Origin: Anaerolineae bacterium
GTDB taxonomy: Bacteria; Chloroflexota; Anaerolineae; 4572-78; J111
Direction of reading: 5' to 3'
Length of the DNA: 64,000 nt
Assembly (NCBI GenBank): GCA_023151115.1
Contig: JAKLJP010000026.1
Location: 36,589-100,588 of the forward strand
In this document: piece after piece, positions 41,911-51,033 of the stretch
Position numbering within the stretch: the stretch's first letter is position 1
How the letters are laid out: each line of letters opens with the position of its first letter
Notes under the pieces: model-generated
Databases searched by the model: none
What the model saw: only the letters and a program-made list of their open reading frames with translations
Told to the model about the DNA's origin: nothing
Made by a program: the position numbers and the translations under genes

Positions 41911-41960
41911 AAAGTAATTAGGTCCCACTGCTCAAGAATTGGCATCTAAGGAGGAGGATC

Positions 41961-42197
41961 GTGGCAACACAAAATGCAAACACAACCAATGCTCAAATTT
42001 TAAGCGCAGCGGTGTTTCCCGAAATTGAGCCGGAACCTTTCACCGATATTATGCTTTACTGGCTGTTGCCGCTTAATAAAACACGGAGGTATATCAGAAC
42101 TGCGCCGGGGGACTTACCCCGCTATAACCCTGATCCGCTTACTAACGGTTCTGGGAAACCTTTTCTGGGTATCAATGACAGAATTTTTATTGCATAA
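41961..42197 (+). CDS. Hypothetical protein, 78 aa, GTG start
   Basis: Small protein of unknown function. The strongest ribosome binding site in this stretch, AAGGAGGAGG (41948-41957), sits just before the GTG at 41961, which supports real translation. It opens MATQNANTTNAQILSAAVFP, has a Glu/Pro stretch EIEPEPF, one short hydrophobic stretch MLYWLLPL and a polar tail rich in Pro, Asn and Gly. No Cys is present, so it is not an obvious YcaO substrate. Its first residues (M-x-TQ-x-N) resemble those of the fourth gene of this operon, MTTQSN. Confidence 0.55.
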   Translation: MATQNANTTNAQILSAAVFPEIEPEPFTDIMLYWLLPLNKTRRYIRTAPGDLPRYNPDPLTNGSGKPFLGINDRIFIA

Positions 42198-42368
42198 GAA
42201 GTTAGAACAGGTTACGAAAGGAGAAATTATTTGAATGATCATAGGGAGAAGGTTGAACGTAAAACACGCATCCATCCCTAGAAAATCATTATGTTTCACG
42301 TTTTACGGTTCAGTGGTGGTAATTCGGGTGAATATCAAAATTCTTTAGTCAATTTAAGGAGATAACCG

Positions 42369-42908
42369 ATGACAACTCAAAGTAATATTAGCAGTCCTAT
42401 CGAAGCTGTCCCAGTGCGGCAATTCAGTTGGCCCCTGGCGTTGATCATTCTGGCTCTAGGGATACTCCTGGGCATACTTGGCAGCAATATGACCGCTGTA
42501 GTCGGCCAAGCTGAAGTTGCCGATGTGGCTGAGCAAACTGGCCGAGATTTTCCCACTCGTCCCAACCTGCTTGAACTGGAAAAGCGAACGATAGTGGTCG
42601 ATGCGGCTCGCGCCCGGGCGGCGGAAGCTGCTCGCTACAACAGTCTGGGCCTCTTTTACGCCGCAGACAACGAACAACCCGCCCTGGGTGCGGAAACGGC
42701 CCGCTACAAGGGGCTGGCTGACTATTACGAGGCTGACCTGCAGCCCGCCATGACTGCCGAAACCGCCCGATACGAGGGCTTGGCAGAGTATTATGGAGCC
42801 GCAGTTGTATCTCGCTCGCTGGCCTGGCCGCCGCGTCCGAACCAGCTTTTCCTGGCAAAAAATGGGGTCGAGTTTGGTCCGAACGCCGACATTGGTTTGA
42901 TGGAGTAG
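42369..42908 (+). CDS. Single-pass membrane protein with three ARY repeats
   Basis: Protein of 179 residues. One transmembrane helix at about 21-46 (WPLALIILALGILLGILG) is followed by a presumably exported tail. From residue 85 there are three repeats of about 22 residues: AEAARYNSLGLFYAAD, AETARYKGLADYYEAD and AETARYEGLAEYYGAA. They are bracketed by two related elements, FPTRPNLLEL (61-70) and WPPRPNQLFL (153-162). AAGGAG precedes the ATG. I do not recognise the family. It is the last gene of the SARP-facing operon and is followed by a perfect hairpin at 42981-43004. Confidence 0.7.
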   Translation: MTTQSNISSPIEAVPVRQFSWPLALIILALGILLGILGSNMTAVVGQAEVADVAEQTGRDFPTRPNLLELEKRTIVVDAARARAAEAARYNSLGLFYAADNEQPALGAETARYKGLADYYEADLQPAMTAETARYEGLAEYYGAAVVSRSLAWPPRPNQLFLAKNGVEFGPNADIGLME

Positions 42909-42980
42909 TTATGCCTTGAAAAGGGTATACCTGCGGCGGTCAACAGTTGACCGGGTTGGGGTCGCAATTTTGGGGAAGCA

Positions 42981-43004
42981 GACCTGGCGGACATCCGCCA
43001 GGTC
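42981..43004. terminator. Hairpin ending the ParB-like operon
   Basis: GACCTGGCGGA (42981-42991) and TCCGCCAGGTC (42994-43004) form a perfect 11-bp stem with a 2-nt loop. There is no long T-run. Downstream, ATGTCATTTCGAGG and GAGAAATCCCC match words of the nested element at 60.3 kb. Confidence 0.5.
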
Positions 43005-43079
43005 ATCCTTATTCACATGTCATTTCGAGGCCAGAGGCCGAGAAATCCCCGACTGTGTAACTCCCATTAAATTATAGCT

Positions 43080-43135
43080 CCGAACAGTTTCCGAACAGTT
43101 TTTGAGTTACTTTCCAAACAGTCATAGTTTGTACT
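43080..43135 (+). promoter_or_regulatory. Second SARP-type direct-repeat box
   Basis: Units at 43080 (CCGAACAGTTT), 43091 (CCGAACAGTTT), 43102 (TTGAGTTACTTT) and 43114 (CCAAACAG) reproduce the 11, 11, 12 spacing of the 40729 box, again followed by 8 bp and a weak -10, TGTACT (43130-43135). It faces the 3' end of the DMT transporter gene, which is on the opposite strand; no + strand gene is visible downstream. Confidence 0.65.
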
Positions 43136-43156
43136 TTGGTTATCAGAAGCAAACTC

Positions 43157-44077
43157 TTACTGCCTCTGCCGTAATAAATATCCCAACTCTGCCAGCAGCA
43201 TTCCTGCCACAATCAACGCCCCTCCCATCAAAATACGGGGCGTGATGATTTCCCCCACCCACCAGCCGCCGATAGCGGCAAAAACCGGCTCAAGCGCAGC
43301 TATCAGCGCCACTCGAGTGGGCGAGGCGGTGCGCGTGACCCAGGTCTGGACGCTGGTTCCCAGACCGAGAATTAAAAAGCCGGTGGTAAACACGCCAATC
43401 CACAGCGCAGCCGAAGTTACCGGAACGGCCAGCGGCTCGACCCACAGCCAGACTGCCCCGCTCATCAGGGCCGCCAAAAAAACGTGTAAGGCTGCGTAGA
43501 CCATGACATTGAGGTGCGGTGAGTAACGGGCCAGAACAATAATGTACAGCGCCCAGCCCACGCCGCCCAGCGCCACCCAAAAATCCCCAGGGGCGATGGT
43601 CAAACCGCCCAGGCCGCCTTCAAACGAGATCAGATACAACCCCACAAAAGCCAGCAGCACGCCGGCTACTGCGGTGCGGCTGGGCGCGCGGCGTAACAGC
43701 CAGGCCGAAAGAATCGGCACATAGACTAGGTTGGTGCCGGTCAAAAAACCGGCTTTGCTGGCCGTCGTAAACTGCATGCCGTAAGCCTGCACCGCATACG
43801 AGGCAAAAAGAACAAACCCCGTGACCAATGACGGCCACCAATAGGTGCGATTGACAAGCCGCCAGTCGCGCCTCACCAGCAGGACCAAAGTGACCGCGCC
43901 CATGAGCATCCGAATGGTGTTATAGGCAAATGGGCCAATCACTTGCAGCGCATCTTTGGAAAAAATAAAGGTAACGCCCCAAATCATGACCACGACTACA
44001 AAGATGATTTCACTGAAAAGGGCTTGATAACTGCGCCAGAAATTGTTTCGCAAAGATAGGGTTTTGGAATATTCCAT
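43157..44077 (-). CDS. EamA/DMT-family transporter
   Basis: Membrane protein of 306 residues with ten predicted helices in two EamA halves (about 15-145 and 155-300), for example FVVVMIWGVTFIFSKDAL in helix 1 and AALWIGVFTTGFLILGLG in the second half. ALEPVFAAIGGWWVGEII near 265 is the conserved EamA signature. Members export metabolites or amino acids; the substrate here is unknown. AAGGAA precedes the ATG. A terminator-like hairpin lies directly upstream (44114-44162). The gene is convergent with the ParB-like operon. Confidence 0.88.
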   Translation of the reverse strand: MEYSKTLSLRNNFWRSYQALFSEIIFVVVVMIWGVTFIFSKDALQVIGPFAYNTIRMLMGAVTLVLLVRRDWRLVNRTYWWPSLVTGFVLFASYAVQAYGMQFTTASKAGFLTGTNLVYVPILSAWLLRRAPSRTAVAGVLLAFVGLYLISFEGGLGGLTIAPGDFWVALGGVGWALYIIVLARYSPHLNVMVYAALHVFLAALMSGAVWLWVEPLAVPVTSAALWIGVFTTGFLILGLGTSVQTWVTRTASPTRVALIAALEPVFAAIGGWWVGEIITPRILMGGALIVAGMLLAELGYLLRQRQ

Positions 44078-44113
44078 AGTTTGATTCCTTTAGCGGATAA
44101 TATCCAGGCGGCC

Positions 44114-44162
44114 AAAAACAAAAACCCCCGGCGACCGGTTACTTTGTTACCGATGTCGAGGG
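44114..44162 (-). terminator. Intrinsic terminator downstream of ribF / in the DMT gene leader
   Basis: On the minus strand the stem is CCCTCG with CGGGGG and ATCGGT with ACCGGT around a 9-nt loop, with a short internal bulge, then TTTTTGTTTTT. It lies 37 bp upstream of the DMT transporter start, so it ends the ribF transcript or attenuates the transporter. I see no T-box or FMN riboswitch sequence. Confidence 0.6.
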
Positions 44163-44295
44163 CTTCGTGGCCTCAGCTTATAAACGGCCGTGGACGACTG
44201 ACCGCCGACCGCCGTTCTTTCTATCCCTGTCTACCCCCTTCGGCGCATACCACGCCGGGTCGGTGCCCGAAGGGGGGCTGTCTACTGTCTACTGT

Positions 44296-45243
44296 CTACC
44301 GTTTGCCTGCTGCTTCCTCAGTTAACAACTGGCGCGACTGCTCGGCGTCGTGCCGGATTTGAGCCACCAATTCGTCAATGCTGCTGAATTTTTTTTCCGG
44401 GCGCAGGCGCTCGACAAATTCCAGAGTGAGCCGCTGGCCGTAAAGGTCCTGGTCGAAATCAAAAATATAAGCTTCGACGGTTCGCTCGCTGCTGTCAAAG
44501 CTGGGGCGGATGCCTACGTTGGTAACACTGGCTCGGCGCTGTGTTTCGCCGGGAAGTTGTACCCAGGTGGCATAAACGCCGTTGGCCGGTAAGAGTCGTT
44601 CGGCGGGAACAGCAAAGTTAGCTGTCGGAAAGCCAATGGTGCGTCCCCGCTGCGCTCCGTGGACAATTTCACTGCTCAGCGACGGATAGCGCCCCAAAAA
44701 TTGGGTAGCCTGGCGCACGTCGCCGGCCAGCAAGAAGTTTCGCACATGAGTGCTGCTAACAATCTGGCCGTCAATTAACAGGGGCGTAAATTCGTGAACG
44801 GTATAGTTCAACGCCTGGCCCAAGGCTCGCAGCTTGTCCAGGTTGCCTTCCCGGTTTTTGCCCAGGGCAAAATCGTGCCCCGCCCACAACGCCGCCATAT
44901 TGAGCCGCTCCACCAGCAGACGCATAAAATCGGCTGCGGTGGTCTGTGAAAATTCCAGGGTGAAAGGGATCAAGATCAAAATATCCAACCCCAGTTTTTC
45001 AAACAGGGCAATCCGCTCTTCGGGCGTAGTCAGGTAATCATTGTTGGGCAGGTGAGGCGCTAAAACCGTTTTGGGGCGGGGATGGAAAGCAATCACCGCC
45101 GCCTGCGCCCGGCGCTCCCTGGCCGATTGTTGAAGCTGTTGGATTAAGGCCTGGTGGCCGCGATGCAAGCCGTCAAATGTGCCAATTGTCAATACCGTTG
45201 GGCCGCTCAAATGGGCCGCCGCCAAATCTCGAATAATCTGCAT
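44296..45243 (-). CDS. ribF: Bifunctional riboflavin kinase / FAD synthetase
   Basis: Converts riboflavin to FMN and FMN to FAD. The N-terminal nucleotidyltransferase domain shows IGTFDGLHRGHQALIQQL near residue 20 and AGHDFALGKNREG near 125. The C-terminal kinase domain shows GRTIGFPTANFAV near 200 and LYGQRLTLEFVERLRPE near 275. About 315 residues from the ATG at 45243, a normal length; a 16-residue upstream extension is open but unlike the family. It is the last of the nusA-ylxR-infB-rbfA-truB-ribF series. Confidence 0.95.
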   Translation of the reverse strand: MQIIRDLAAAHLSGPTVLTIGTFDGLHRGHQALIQQLQQSARERRAQAAVIAFHPRPKTVLAPHLPNNDYLTTPEERIALFEKLGLDILILIPFTLEFSQTTAADFMRLLVERLNMAALWAGHDFALGKNREGNLDKLRALGQALNYTVHEFTPLLIDGQIVSSTHVRNFLLAGDVRQATQFLGRYPSLSSEIVHGAQRGRTIGFPTANFAVPAERLLPANGVYATWVQLPGETQRRASVTNVGIRPSFDSSERTVEAYIFDFDQDLYGQRLTLEFVERLRPEKKFSSIDELVAQIRHDAEQSRQLLTEEAAGKR

Positions 45244-45276
45244 AAGGTTAGGTTTTACTCGCTTGACTGGTAGCAA

Positions 45277-45327
45277 GTAGCAAAGTAGCAAAGTAGCAAC
45301 AGGAAATAATTTTTGCTACTTTGCTAC
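45277..45327. terminator. Tandem-word hairpin between truB and ribF
   Basis: GTAGCAAAGTAGCA (45277-45290) pairs perfectly with TGCTACTTTGCTAC (45314-45327). Outer GCAAGTA/TACTTGC words extend the stem. AGTAGCA-type words recur near 55.7 kb. Confidence 0.6.
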
Positions 45328-45341
45328 CCTGTTACTTGCCC

Positions 45342-46274
45342 CTAAATTTGAAATACCTTCTTGGGCTGCCAAAGTTTAGCATCGGGTTCGGCCAATGTCA
45401 AGATTGCCAGAAAATCCCCATCCGGGGTATAGGCTCGGGCCAGACCCAGGTGGTCAAGGAGTGACGTGGTTTTGGGAAGGTCTATTTGAATCTGCCGGCC
45501 TTGCTGCACGTGTCCTGCGTCTTCGGGCGATAAGATGACTGGCGGCAGGTGCATAATCGCCTGGTCAGGGGGATGCAGATGTTTCTGCCAGCTTGAGCCA
45601 TCCTCGGCGGCTTCCTGCTCCAGGGTTGCCAGGGGGACGGCGTCGGCCAGTTCCCATGGACCGCTGGCGGTACGGGTCAATTCGGCCAGGTGCGCTCCCA
45701 GACCGGCGGCCAGGCCCACATCACGGGCCAGCGAGCGAATATAGGTTCCAGGCGAGCAGGTAATATCAAGAGTCAAATCCGGCGGCTGCCAGGCTACCCA
45801 GGTGAGGTCGTAGATGGTAACACAACGCGGCTCCACTTCAACTATCTCTCCGGCTCTGGCGCGTTTGTAAAGCGGCTGCCCTGCCTTTTTGAGGGCCGAA
45901 AAAAGCGGTGGAAGCTGCTCAATCTGGCCCAGAAAAGCAGGCAAAATCTGGCGCAACTGGGTTTCGCTCAAACCGGAGGGGTCATTCTCAGCGGTGATTT
46001 GGCCGTCGGCATCAAGGGTATCGGTGGTGACGCCAAAGCGAAAAACGGCCCGGTATTGCTTGCGGCCGGCCATCACGTACTCAATCAGCCGGGTAGCCTG
46101 GCCCAGGCAAACCAACAAAACGCCGGTTGCCATCGGATCGAGGGTACCGGCGTGGCCCACCCGCCGCTGCCCGGCCAGCTTGCGCACCCGGTTGACGACA
46201 TCGTGAGAAGTTAGCCCTTTGGGTTTGTCAATATTCAGCAGACCGGAGATAGGGGAGGGAGAAGTTTTTGTCAT
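45342..46274 (-). CDS. truB: tRNA pseudouridine-55 synthase
   Basis: Isomerises U55 to pseudouridine in the T-arm of tRNAs. LLNIDKPKGLTSHDVVNRVR near residue 12, then RRVGHAGTLDPMATGVLLVC with the catalytic Asp near residue 47, and CSPGTYIRSLARDVG near 170 are diagnostic. About 310 residues from the ATG at 46274; the C-terminal 90 residues form a PUA-like end. It follows rbfA in the standard translation-factor order. Confidence 0.95.
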   Translation of the reverse strand: MTKTSPSPISGLLNIDKPKGLTSHDVVNRVRKLAGQRRVGHAGTLDPMATGVLLVCLGQATRLIEYVMAGRKQYRAVFRFGVTTDTLDADGQITAENDPSGLSETQLRQILPAFLGQIEQLPPLFSALKKAGQPLYKRARAGEIVEVEPRCVTIYDLTWVAWQPPDLTLDITCSPGTYIRSLARDVGLAAGLGAHLAELTRTASGPWELADAVPLATLEQEAAEDGSSWQKHLHPPDQAIMHLPPVILSPEDAGHVQQGRQIQIDLPKTTSLLDHLGLARAYTPDGDFLAILTLAEPDAKLWQPKKVFQI

Positions 46275-46290
46275 TGCGATAAGGATAGAC

Positions 46291-46329
46291 GTGGTGCGTG
46301 GTCCGTTAGTTTTACGCACCACGCACCAC
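46291..46329. terminator. Tandem-word hairpin between rbfA and truB
   Basis: GTGGTGCGTGG (46291-46301) pairs with CCACGCACCAC (46319-46329). Downstream words ACGTTTTACGTTTCA also occur near 42.3 kb (CACGTTTTACGG). Confidence 0.55.
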
Positions 46330-46339
46330 GCACTACGTT

Positions 46340-46723
46340 TTACGTTTCATCCTCCGGCTTTACTTCTGCCGCTTTATCATCTTCCTCTTTGATTTCATCC
46401 AGCAGCGCCTCGATGTGCATGCCGTATTCTAAAGAGGTATCCAGCTTGAAGCTGAGTTCGGGAACGTAGCGCAGCGAAAGCGATTGCCCCAAGAGGCGGC
46501 GAAAATAGCCGGCGCCGCTGGTGAGACCGGCCAGGGTATTTTTAACCTCAGCTTTGTCGCCCCATACGGTCACGTAAACCCGCGCCTGACGCAAATCGGG
46601 GCTAACATCCACCCCGGTGACAGTCACAAAACCCAGGCGCGGGTCTTTGGTTTCATATTGAATTATCCGGCTAATTTCCTGGTGCAGCAGTTCACCTACC
46701 TGCCGCTGGCGTCGGCTGGGCAT
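46340..46723 (-). CDS. rbfA: Ribosome-binding factor A
   Basis: Small-subunit maturation factor of 127 residues with a KH-like fold: RQRQVGELLHQEISRIIQYE at the start, PRLGFVTVTGVDVSPDLRQA near 30, and LRYVPELSFKLDTSLEYGMH near 90. The acidic tail (EDDKAAEVKPEDET) is an extension. The start codon lies 2 bp past the infB stop codon, so it is translated by coupling. Confidence 0.95.
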   Translation of the reverse strand: MPSRRQRQVGELLHQEISRIIQYETKDPRLGFVTVTGVDVSPDLRQARVYVTVWGDKAEVKNTLAGLTSGAGYFRRLLGQSLSLRYVPELSFKLDTSLEYGMHIEALLDEIKEEDDKAAEVKPEDET

Positions 46724-46725
46724 GG

Positions 46726-48552
46726 TTAATTGATGCGCTCTTTGATATAAGCTTCGATGATGTCGCCTTCCCGGAAATCATCAAAGCCGTCAACTCCAAT
46801 GCCACACTCAAAGCCGGTCGCCACCTCGCGGGCATCCTCGGTAAAACGCTTGAGGGATGATATTTTGCTTTCGTGCAGTACCTTGTTTTGGCGCAAAACT
46901 CGCGCCAGGGCGTTGCGGGTGATGTGACCCTCAGTTACGTAAGAGCCGGCAATATTGCCCCGCTTGGGTATCTTAAAGACGGCCCGCACTTCGGCCCGGC
47001 CAATCACCTTATCACCGTAGACCGGTTCCAGCAGCCCTTTCAGGGCCTTGTCCACATCGTCAATGAGTTTGTAAATCACATCATACTGGCGGATGTCTAC
47101 CCCGGCGCTCTCAGCGGTGCGCTGCGCGCCTGGGTCCACGCCGACGTTAAAGCCAATCACAATGGCCCCCGAAGCGATGGCCAGATTCACATCAGATTCG
47201 GTGATGTTGCCGGTTCCCTCCAGTAATATTTTTATCTTTAACTTGTCGTCGCCCAGCTCTTTCAGCGAGTTGACAATCGGTTCGACCGATCCCTGCACAT
47301 CCGCTTTGAGGATGAGATTTAGGGTGTGGTCGCCATTTTCCTGGGTTTTATTAAAGAAATCTTCCAGCGAAATGGGTCGGGGCGCTGCGGTTTGCGCGCC
47401 TTTGCTCGTCTTGGCCCGTCGCTCTTCGACCATCGTCCGAGCCACCCGTTCATTCTCGACCACCTCAAAAAACTCACCCGCTTCAGGCACCTCGGATAGG
47501 CCCAAAATCGAGGCGGGCACAGAAGGGCCGGCCTGCTTGATGCGTTTGCCTTTATCGTTAAACATAGCCCGGATGCGAGAATACTGCGTGCCAATCACAA
47601 TAATGTCGCCCACATTGAGCGTGCCATTTTGCACCAGCAGCGTGGCCGAAACCCCACTCCGCTTATCTACCTGCCCTTCGATAACCACGCCTTGAGCTAG
47701 GCGGTTGGGATTAGCCTTGAGGTTGGCTACGTCTGTGACCAGCAGAATGTTTTCGAGCAGTTCGTCAATGCCCCGGTTCTCTTTGGCCGAGACGGGCACA
47801 CAAATAACGTCGCCGCCCCACTCTTCCACCACCAGGCCAATATCGGCCAGACCTTGTTTCACCCGGTCGGGGTTGGCGTTGGCTTTATCAATTTTATTCA
47901 AGGCAACGATGATCGGCACCTGGGCGGCCCGAGCATGCTCCACCGCCTCCCGTGTCTGGGGCATCACCCCATCGTCGGCGGCCACTACCAAAATTGCCAG
48001 GTCGGTGGCCTGCGCTCCGCGCGCCCGCATAGCGGTAAAGGCGGCGTGGCCGGGTGTATCGAGGAAGGTAATGGGGCGGTCATCCAGGAACACTTGATAA
48101 GCGCCGATGTGCTGGGTTATCCCGCCGGCTTCACCTTTGACCACGTGGGTGTTCCTGATAGCATCAAGTAAGGTTGTTTTGCCATGATCCACGTGCCCCA
48201 GAACGGTGACGACCGGAGGGCGCGGTTTCAGTTTGGACGGGTCTTCATTGGCAATGAGGCGGCGATGTAAAGGCAGGTCCTTTTCTTCTTTGACCGGTTC
48301 CGGTTCCGGCGCCTTGATGGGTACGATTTCAAAGCCCATGCCTTCGCCGATGATGGAGACCGTATCAAAGTCAATTTGCTGATTAATGTTGGCCATCATC
48401 CCATTACTCATCAACTCTTTGATGATTTCGATGGGGCTGACCGCCATTAATTTAGCCAAATCTCTGACCGTAATCACCTGCGGCACCTCAATAGTTTTGC
48501 CGTTGCTTACCGGAGCTTCTTTAGGTTTTGGTTTTTGGACGCTAACTGCCAT
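46726..48552 (-). CDS. infB: Translation initiation factor IF-2
   Basis: GTPase of about 608 residues that places initiator tRNA on the ribosome. IF2_N domain (about 25-75; [20 protein letters not shown]), G domain with [14 protein letters not shown] near 118, DTPGHAAF near 165 and [10 protein letters not shown] near 220, then domain II, the IF-2 linker and the C-terminal tRNA-binding domain ending [13 protein letters not shown]. The N-terminal extension is very short, typical for Chloroflexota. ATG 48552 has AGAGGTGA directly upstream; the GTG nine bases earlier is part of that site. Confidence 0.96.
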   Translation of the reverse strand: MAVSVQKPKPKEAPVSNGKTIEVPQVITVRDLAKLMAVSPIEIIKELMSNGMMANINQQIDFDTVSIIGEGMGFEIVPIKAPEPEPVKEEKDLPLHRRLIANEDPSKLKPRPPVVTVLGHVDHGKTTLLDAIRNTHVVKGEAGGITQHIGAYQVFLDDRPITFLDTPGHAAFTAMRARGAQATDLAILVVAADDGVMPQTREAVEHARAAQVPIIVALNKIDKANANPDRVKQGLADIGLVVEEWGGDVICVPVSAKENRGIDELLENILLVTDVANLKANPNRLAQGVVIEGQVDKRSGVSATLLVQNGTLNVGDIIVIGTQYSRIRAMFNDKGKRIKQAGPSVPASILGLSEVPEAGEFFEVVENERVARTMVEERRAKTSKGAQTAAPRPISLEDFFNKTQENGDHTLNLILKADVQGSVEPIVNSLKELGDDKLKIKILLEGTGNITESDVNLAIASGAIVIGFNVGVDPGAQRTAESAGVDIRQYDVIYKLIDDVDKALKGLLEPVYGDKVIGRAEVRAVFKIPKRGNIAGSYVTEGHITRNALARVLRQNKVLHESKISSLKRFTEDAREVATGFECGIGVDGFDDFREGDIIEAYIKERIN

Positions 48553-48921
48553 ATGAATCACCTCTTCTTAAGATATGCAAACAAAACAGCATCTTGTTTG
48601 CCAGATATTACCAGGCAACAATCCATAAGCGCACGATATGGCATACTCACGCCATCGCCGCTGGTAAAACGTCTTGAAACAGACTATTTTAGAGTAAAAC
48701 TACTTTTGAGGTGACAAAGCACAGACAAAGCCGGGGAGGGTGGCTTTAGAGAGGGGAAGGGGAATAAGAATAACTCCGCTTAGGTGCTCATAAAGCCTCG
48801 CTCCACACGTTGTTTAACCACGTGTTCACAGCTCATATTCCTTTATCAACCTCAAACCGCTTGGGCGGTTTTTATTTGGGTGCGTCATCCTTCCTTTAGG
48901 ACATACCCTGAACATAAAACT
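48553..48921. other. 369-bp gap inside the nusA-infB gene series
   Basis: No gene is recognised between ylxR and infB. It contains an intrinsic-terminator-like hairpin, AAACCGC-TTGG-GCGGTTT followed by TTAT (48854-48876), whose T-run is on the + strand, and a weaker hairpin around GCGATGGC/GCCATATC near 48640. No ribosomal L7Ae-like gene, which often sits here in Firmicutes, is present. infB may have its own promoter within this gap; none is convincing. Confidence 0.4.
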
Positions 48922-49206
48922 TTACACTTTTGAAAGTTCTGTCTGCAATTGAGTTTGCAGTTCGGCCAGCTCTTCGGCAGTGAGAGTCACTTTGAGAGCC
49001 TGGGCCAAACGCTGCTTTGGTAAATTTTTTTTCCAACAGCTTGTTTGCCGGCAAAGGTAGGCCCCGCGCCCATTTGCTTTGCCGGTTGGGTCAACTATCA
49101 ACTGACCGGCCGGCGTGCGGACCACGCGAATCAAGTCGCGTTTATCTTTTACTTCTCGACAGACAATACAAGTCCGTTGCGGCTTATGCTTGGGTCGAAG
49201 CATCAT
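48922..49206 (-). CDS. ylxR: YlxR/RnpM family RNA-binding protein (DUF448)
   Basis: Protein of 94 residues with RTCIVCREVKDKRDLIRVVR near the start and the GRGAYLC motif near residue 47, both diagnostic for YlxR. In Bacillus the protein binds RNA and modulates RNase P. Its ATG overlaps the nusA stop codon (ATGA), the usual coupled arrangement. Confidence 0.93.
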   Translation of the reverse strand: MMLRPKHKPQRTCIVCREVKDKRDLIRVVRTPAGQLIVDPTGKANGRGAYLCRQTSCWKKNLPKQRLAQALKVTLTAEELAELQTQLQTELSKV

Positions 49207-50936
49207 TCATCTTCTTCGTAATCAAGCCAACCACCGCGGCGGCTGGGTTTGCGGCGGCGCTCGGCCACCACCTCACCCAGATTTTCATCAAAGACCAGGC
49301 GGCGCTTCTTATTGCGCCCCTTCTTTTTGCCGCGATCTTTGTCTGAGTCACCGTCTTCTGTGTCTTCTTCGGTCCAGTCCAGGGCTACCGCCTCAAGCGC
49401 GAAAGGTTCGGGTTCGGCTGGCTCTGGCGCAGTCTCAGGCTCGACCACAGGCTCTTCTATTTCCGGCGCAGCCACCGCTTCGGGTTGAACTTCAACTTCC
49501 GCTACAGCCGCTGTTTCCAGGACTTCGGATTCAACCGCCGGTTCAACTTCTTCGACCACCTCGGCGGGGGCTTCTTTCTCTACCGGGGCAGTCACAGGCA
49601 TCTGACCGGTCAAGATAGCTTCAGCCTCCGCCAGAATATCCCTGGTTTTGGCGGCTTGTTTAGCGGCTTCAGCCTCGGCCGCTTGTTTGGCTTTCAATTC
49701 ACGCCGCATCGCCATCTCGGCCAGGCTGACCGATTCAATGGCCTGGCTCAACACATTCAGTTCCGCATCAGAATATTCAACCGGCTCTTTCTCTTTGAGA
49801 ATCATGGAGGCCATATTGAAAATTTCAACTTTGCCGGCCAGCCGTTCTCGCAGCGCCTTGTCTTCTCGGAGTTTTTCAATGGTTTCGGTAATGGCTTCGC
49901 TGGCGCTTTTGATGTCAATCCGCCAGCCGGTCAGCTTGGCGGCCAGCCGGGCGTTTTGACCTTCTTTGCCAATAGCCAGTGAAAGCTGTTTATCGGGCAC
50001 CACCACCACCGCTGTTTTGCCTTTTTCGTCGCTGAGCATGACATTCATGACCCGCGCCGGACTCAGGGCATTGGCGATAAAGAAAGACAGGTCAGGATTC
50101 CACTGCACCACATCAATTTTTTCGCCATTCAACTCATTGACGATGCTCTGAATACGGGTTCCACGCATACCGACACAGGAACCCACCGGGTCAACCCCTT
50201 CTTGCAAAGCCGCGACCGCCACTTTAGAGCGATACCCCGCTTCACGGGCGATAGATTTAATCTCGACGGTGCCGTTGTAGATTTCCGGCACCTCGACTTC
50301 CAGCAGGCGGCGCAGCATATTGCGGTGTGTCCGCGAGACAATAATCTGCGGCCCGCGGCTGGCTTTGGCCACCGAGGCTACGTAGGCCCGCAAGCGTTGG
50401 CCTTCGCTGTAGCGTTCGGTGGGAATCTGCTCGCTGCGGGGTAGAAAGGCTTCTACTTTGCCCAGTGACAACGTCACTTGATGTGGGTCAATTTTGTGAA
50501 CCGTGCCGTTAACAATTTCGCCTTCACGCTCGGCGTAGGTGTTGTAAAGCGCGTCACGCTCCGCTTCTCGAATGCGTTGTAAAATTACCTGTTTGGCTGT
50601 TTGGGCGGCAATCCGGCCAAAATCGTCGTCGGGTGTGCTGTCAATAGAAATCAACTCGCCGACTTTAGCGCGCGGGTTGATGGTTTTGGCCTGTTCGAGC
50701 GAAATCTCATTGCGCTCATCCTGTACTTCTTCAACCACCATCTTTTCGGTAAAGACAGAAACCTTGCCGGTTTTTGGCTCAATTTGAGCCGTGATTGAGT
50801 GATTGCCGCTGTAGTTACGCTTGTAGGCGGAGATAAGCGCCACCTCAACCGCTTCCAGTACAATATCAATCGGTAATTGCCGCTCATGGCACACCTGGTT
50901 AATAGCCACCATAAGCTCTTTGAAATCTTTCTTCAC
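49203..50936 (-). CDS. nusA: Transcription termination/antitermination factor NusA, with long C-terminal extension
   Basis: RNA polymerase-binding protein of 577 residues. NusA_N (1-125; [20 protein letters not shown]), S1 (about 130-200; [20 protein letters not shown]), KH1 and KH2 (about 205-345; VGACVGMRG-like motif [20 protein letters not shown], then [20 protein letters not shown]). Residues about 415-577 are an acidic, Ala/Glu/Val/Pro-rich tail ending in a basic cluster ([15 protein letters not shown]) and WLDYEEDE, not part of the core family. No rimP gene precedes it. It is driven by a near-consensus promoter (51034-51062) through a leader with a terminator-like hairpin. Confidence 0.95.
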   Translation of the reverse strand: MKKDFKELMVAINQVCHERQLPIDIVLEAVEVALISAYKRNYSGNHSITAQIEPKTGKVSVFTEKMVVEEVQDERNEISLEQAKTINPRAKVGELISIDSTPDDDFGRIAAQTAKQVILQRIREAERDALYNTYAEREGEIVNGTVHKIDPHQVTLSLGKVEAFLPRSEQIPTERYSEGQRLRAYVASVAKASRGPQIIVSRTHRNMLRRLLEVEVPEIYNGTVEIKSIAREAGYRSKVAVAALQEGVDPVGSCVGMRGTRIQSIVNELNGEKIDVVQWNPDLSFFIANALSPARVMNVMLSDEKGKTAVVVVPDKQLSLAIGKEGQNARLAAKLTGWRIDIKSASEAITETIEKLREDKALRERLAGKVEIFNMASMILKEKEPVEYSDAELNVLSQAIESVSLAEMAMRRELKAKQAAEAEAAKQAAKTRDILAEAEAILTGQMPVTAPVEKEAPAEVVEEVEPAVESEVLETAAVAEVEVQPEAVAAPEIEEPVVEPETAPEPAEPEPFALEAVALDWTEEDTEDGDSDKDRGKKKGRNKKRRLVFDENLGEVVAERRRKPSRRGGWLDYEEDE

Positions 50937-50977
50937 TGGTACTTGAGCCTCCTGACTCAGGCAGGTAATTATATAAA

Positions 50978-51004
50978 GAAAAAGTGGGGAGTCCCCACTT
51001 TTCT
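50978..51004 (-). terminator. Terminator-like hairpin in the nusA leader
   Basis: On the minus strand AAAAGTGGGG and CCCCACTTTT pair perfectly around ACT, followed by TCTTTATAT. It lies about 40 bp upstream of the nusA start and about 30 bp past the expected transcription start, so it could attenuate the operon. Since NusA itself promotes pausing and termination at hairpins, feedback is plausible. Confidence 0.55.
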
Positions 51005-51033
51005 GGTCACAACTTTTCCCTTAGACGGTGGGG

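Noticed and set aside
41961..42234. 78-aa gene as a frameshifted membrane protein (the next frame is hydrophobic)
   Set aside because: The GTG frame has an exact, strong ribosome binding site and an N-terminus like its operon partner; no homologue supports a frameshift.
44100..44170. Riboswitch or T-box upstream of the DMT transporter
   Set aside because: Only a terminator-like stem is visible; no T-box bulge, FMN or other conserved core was found.
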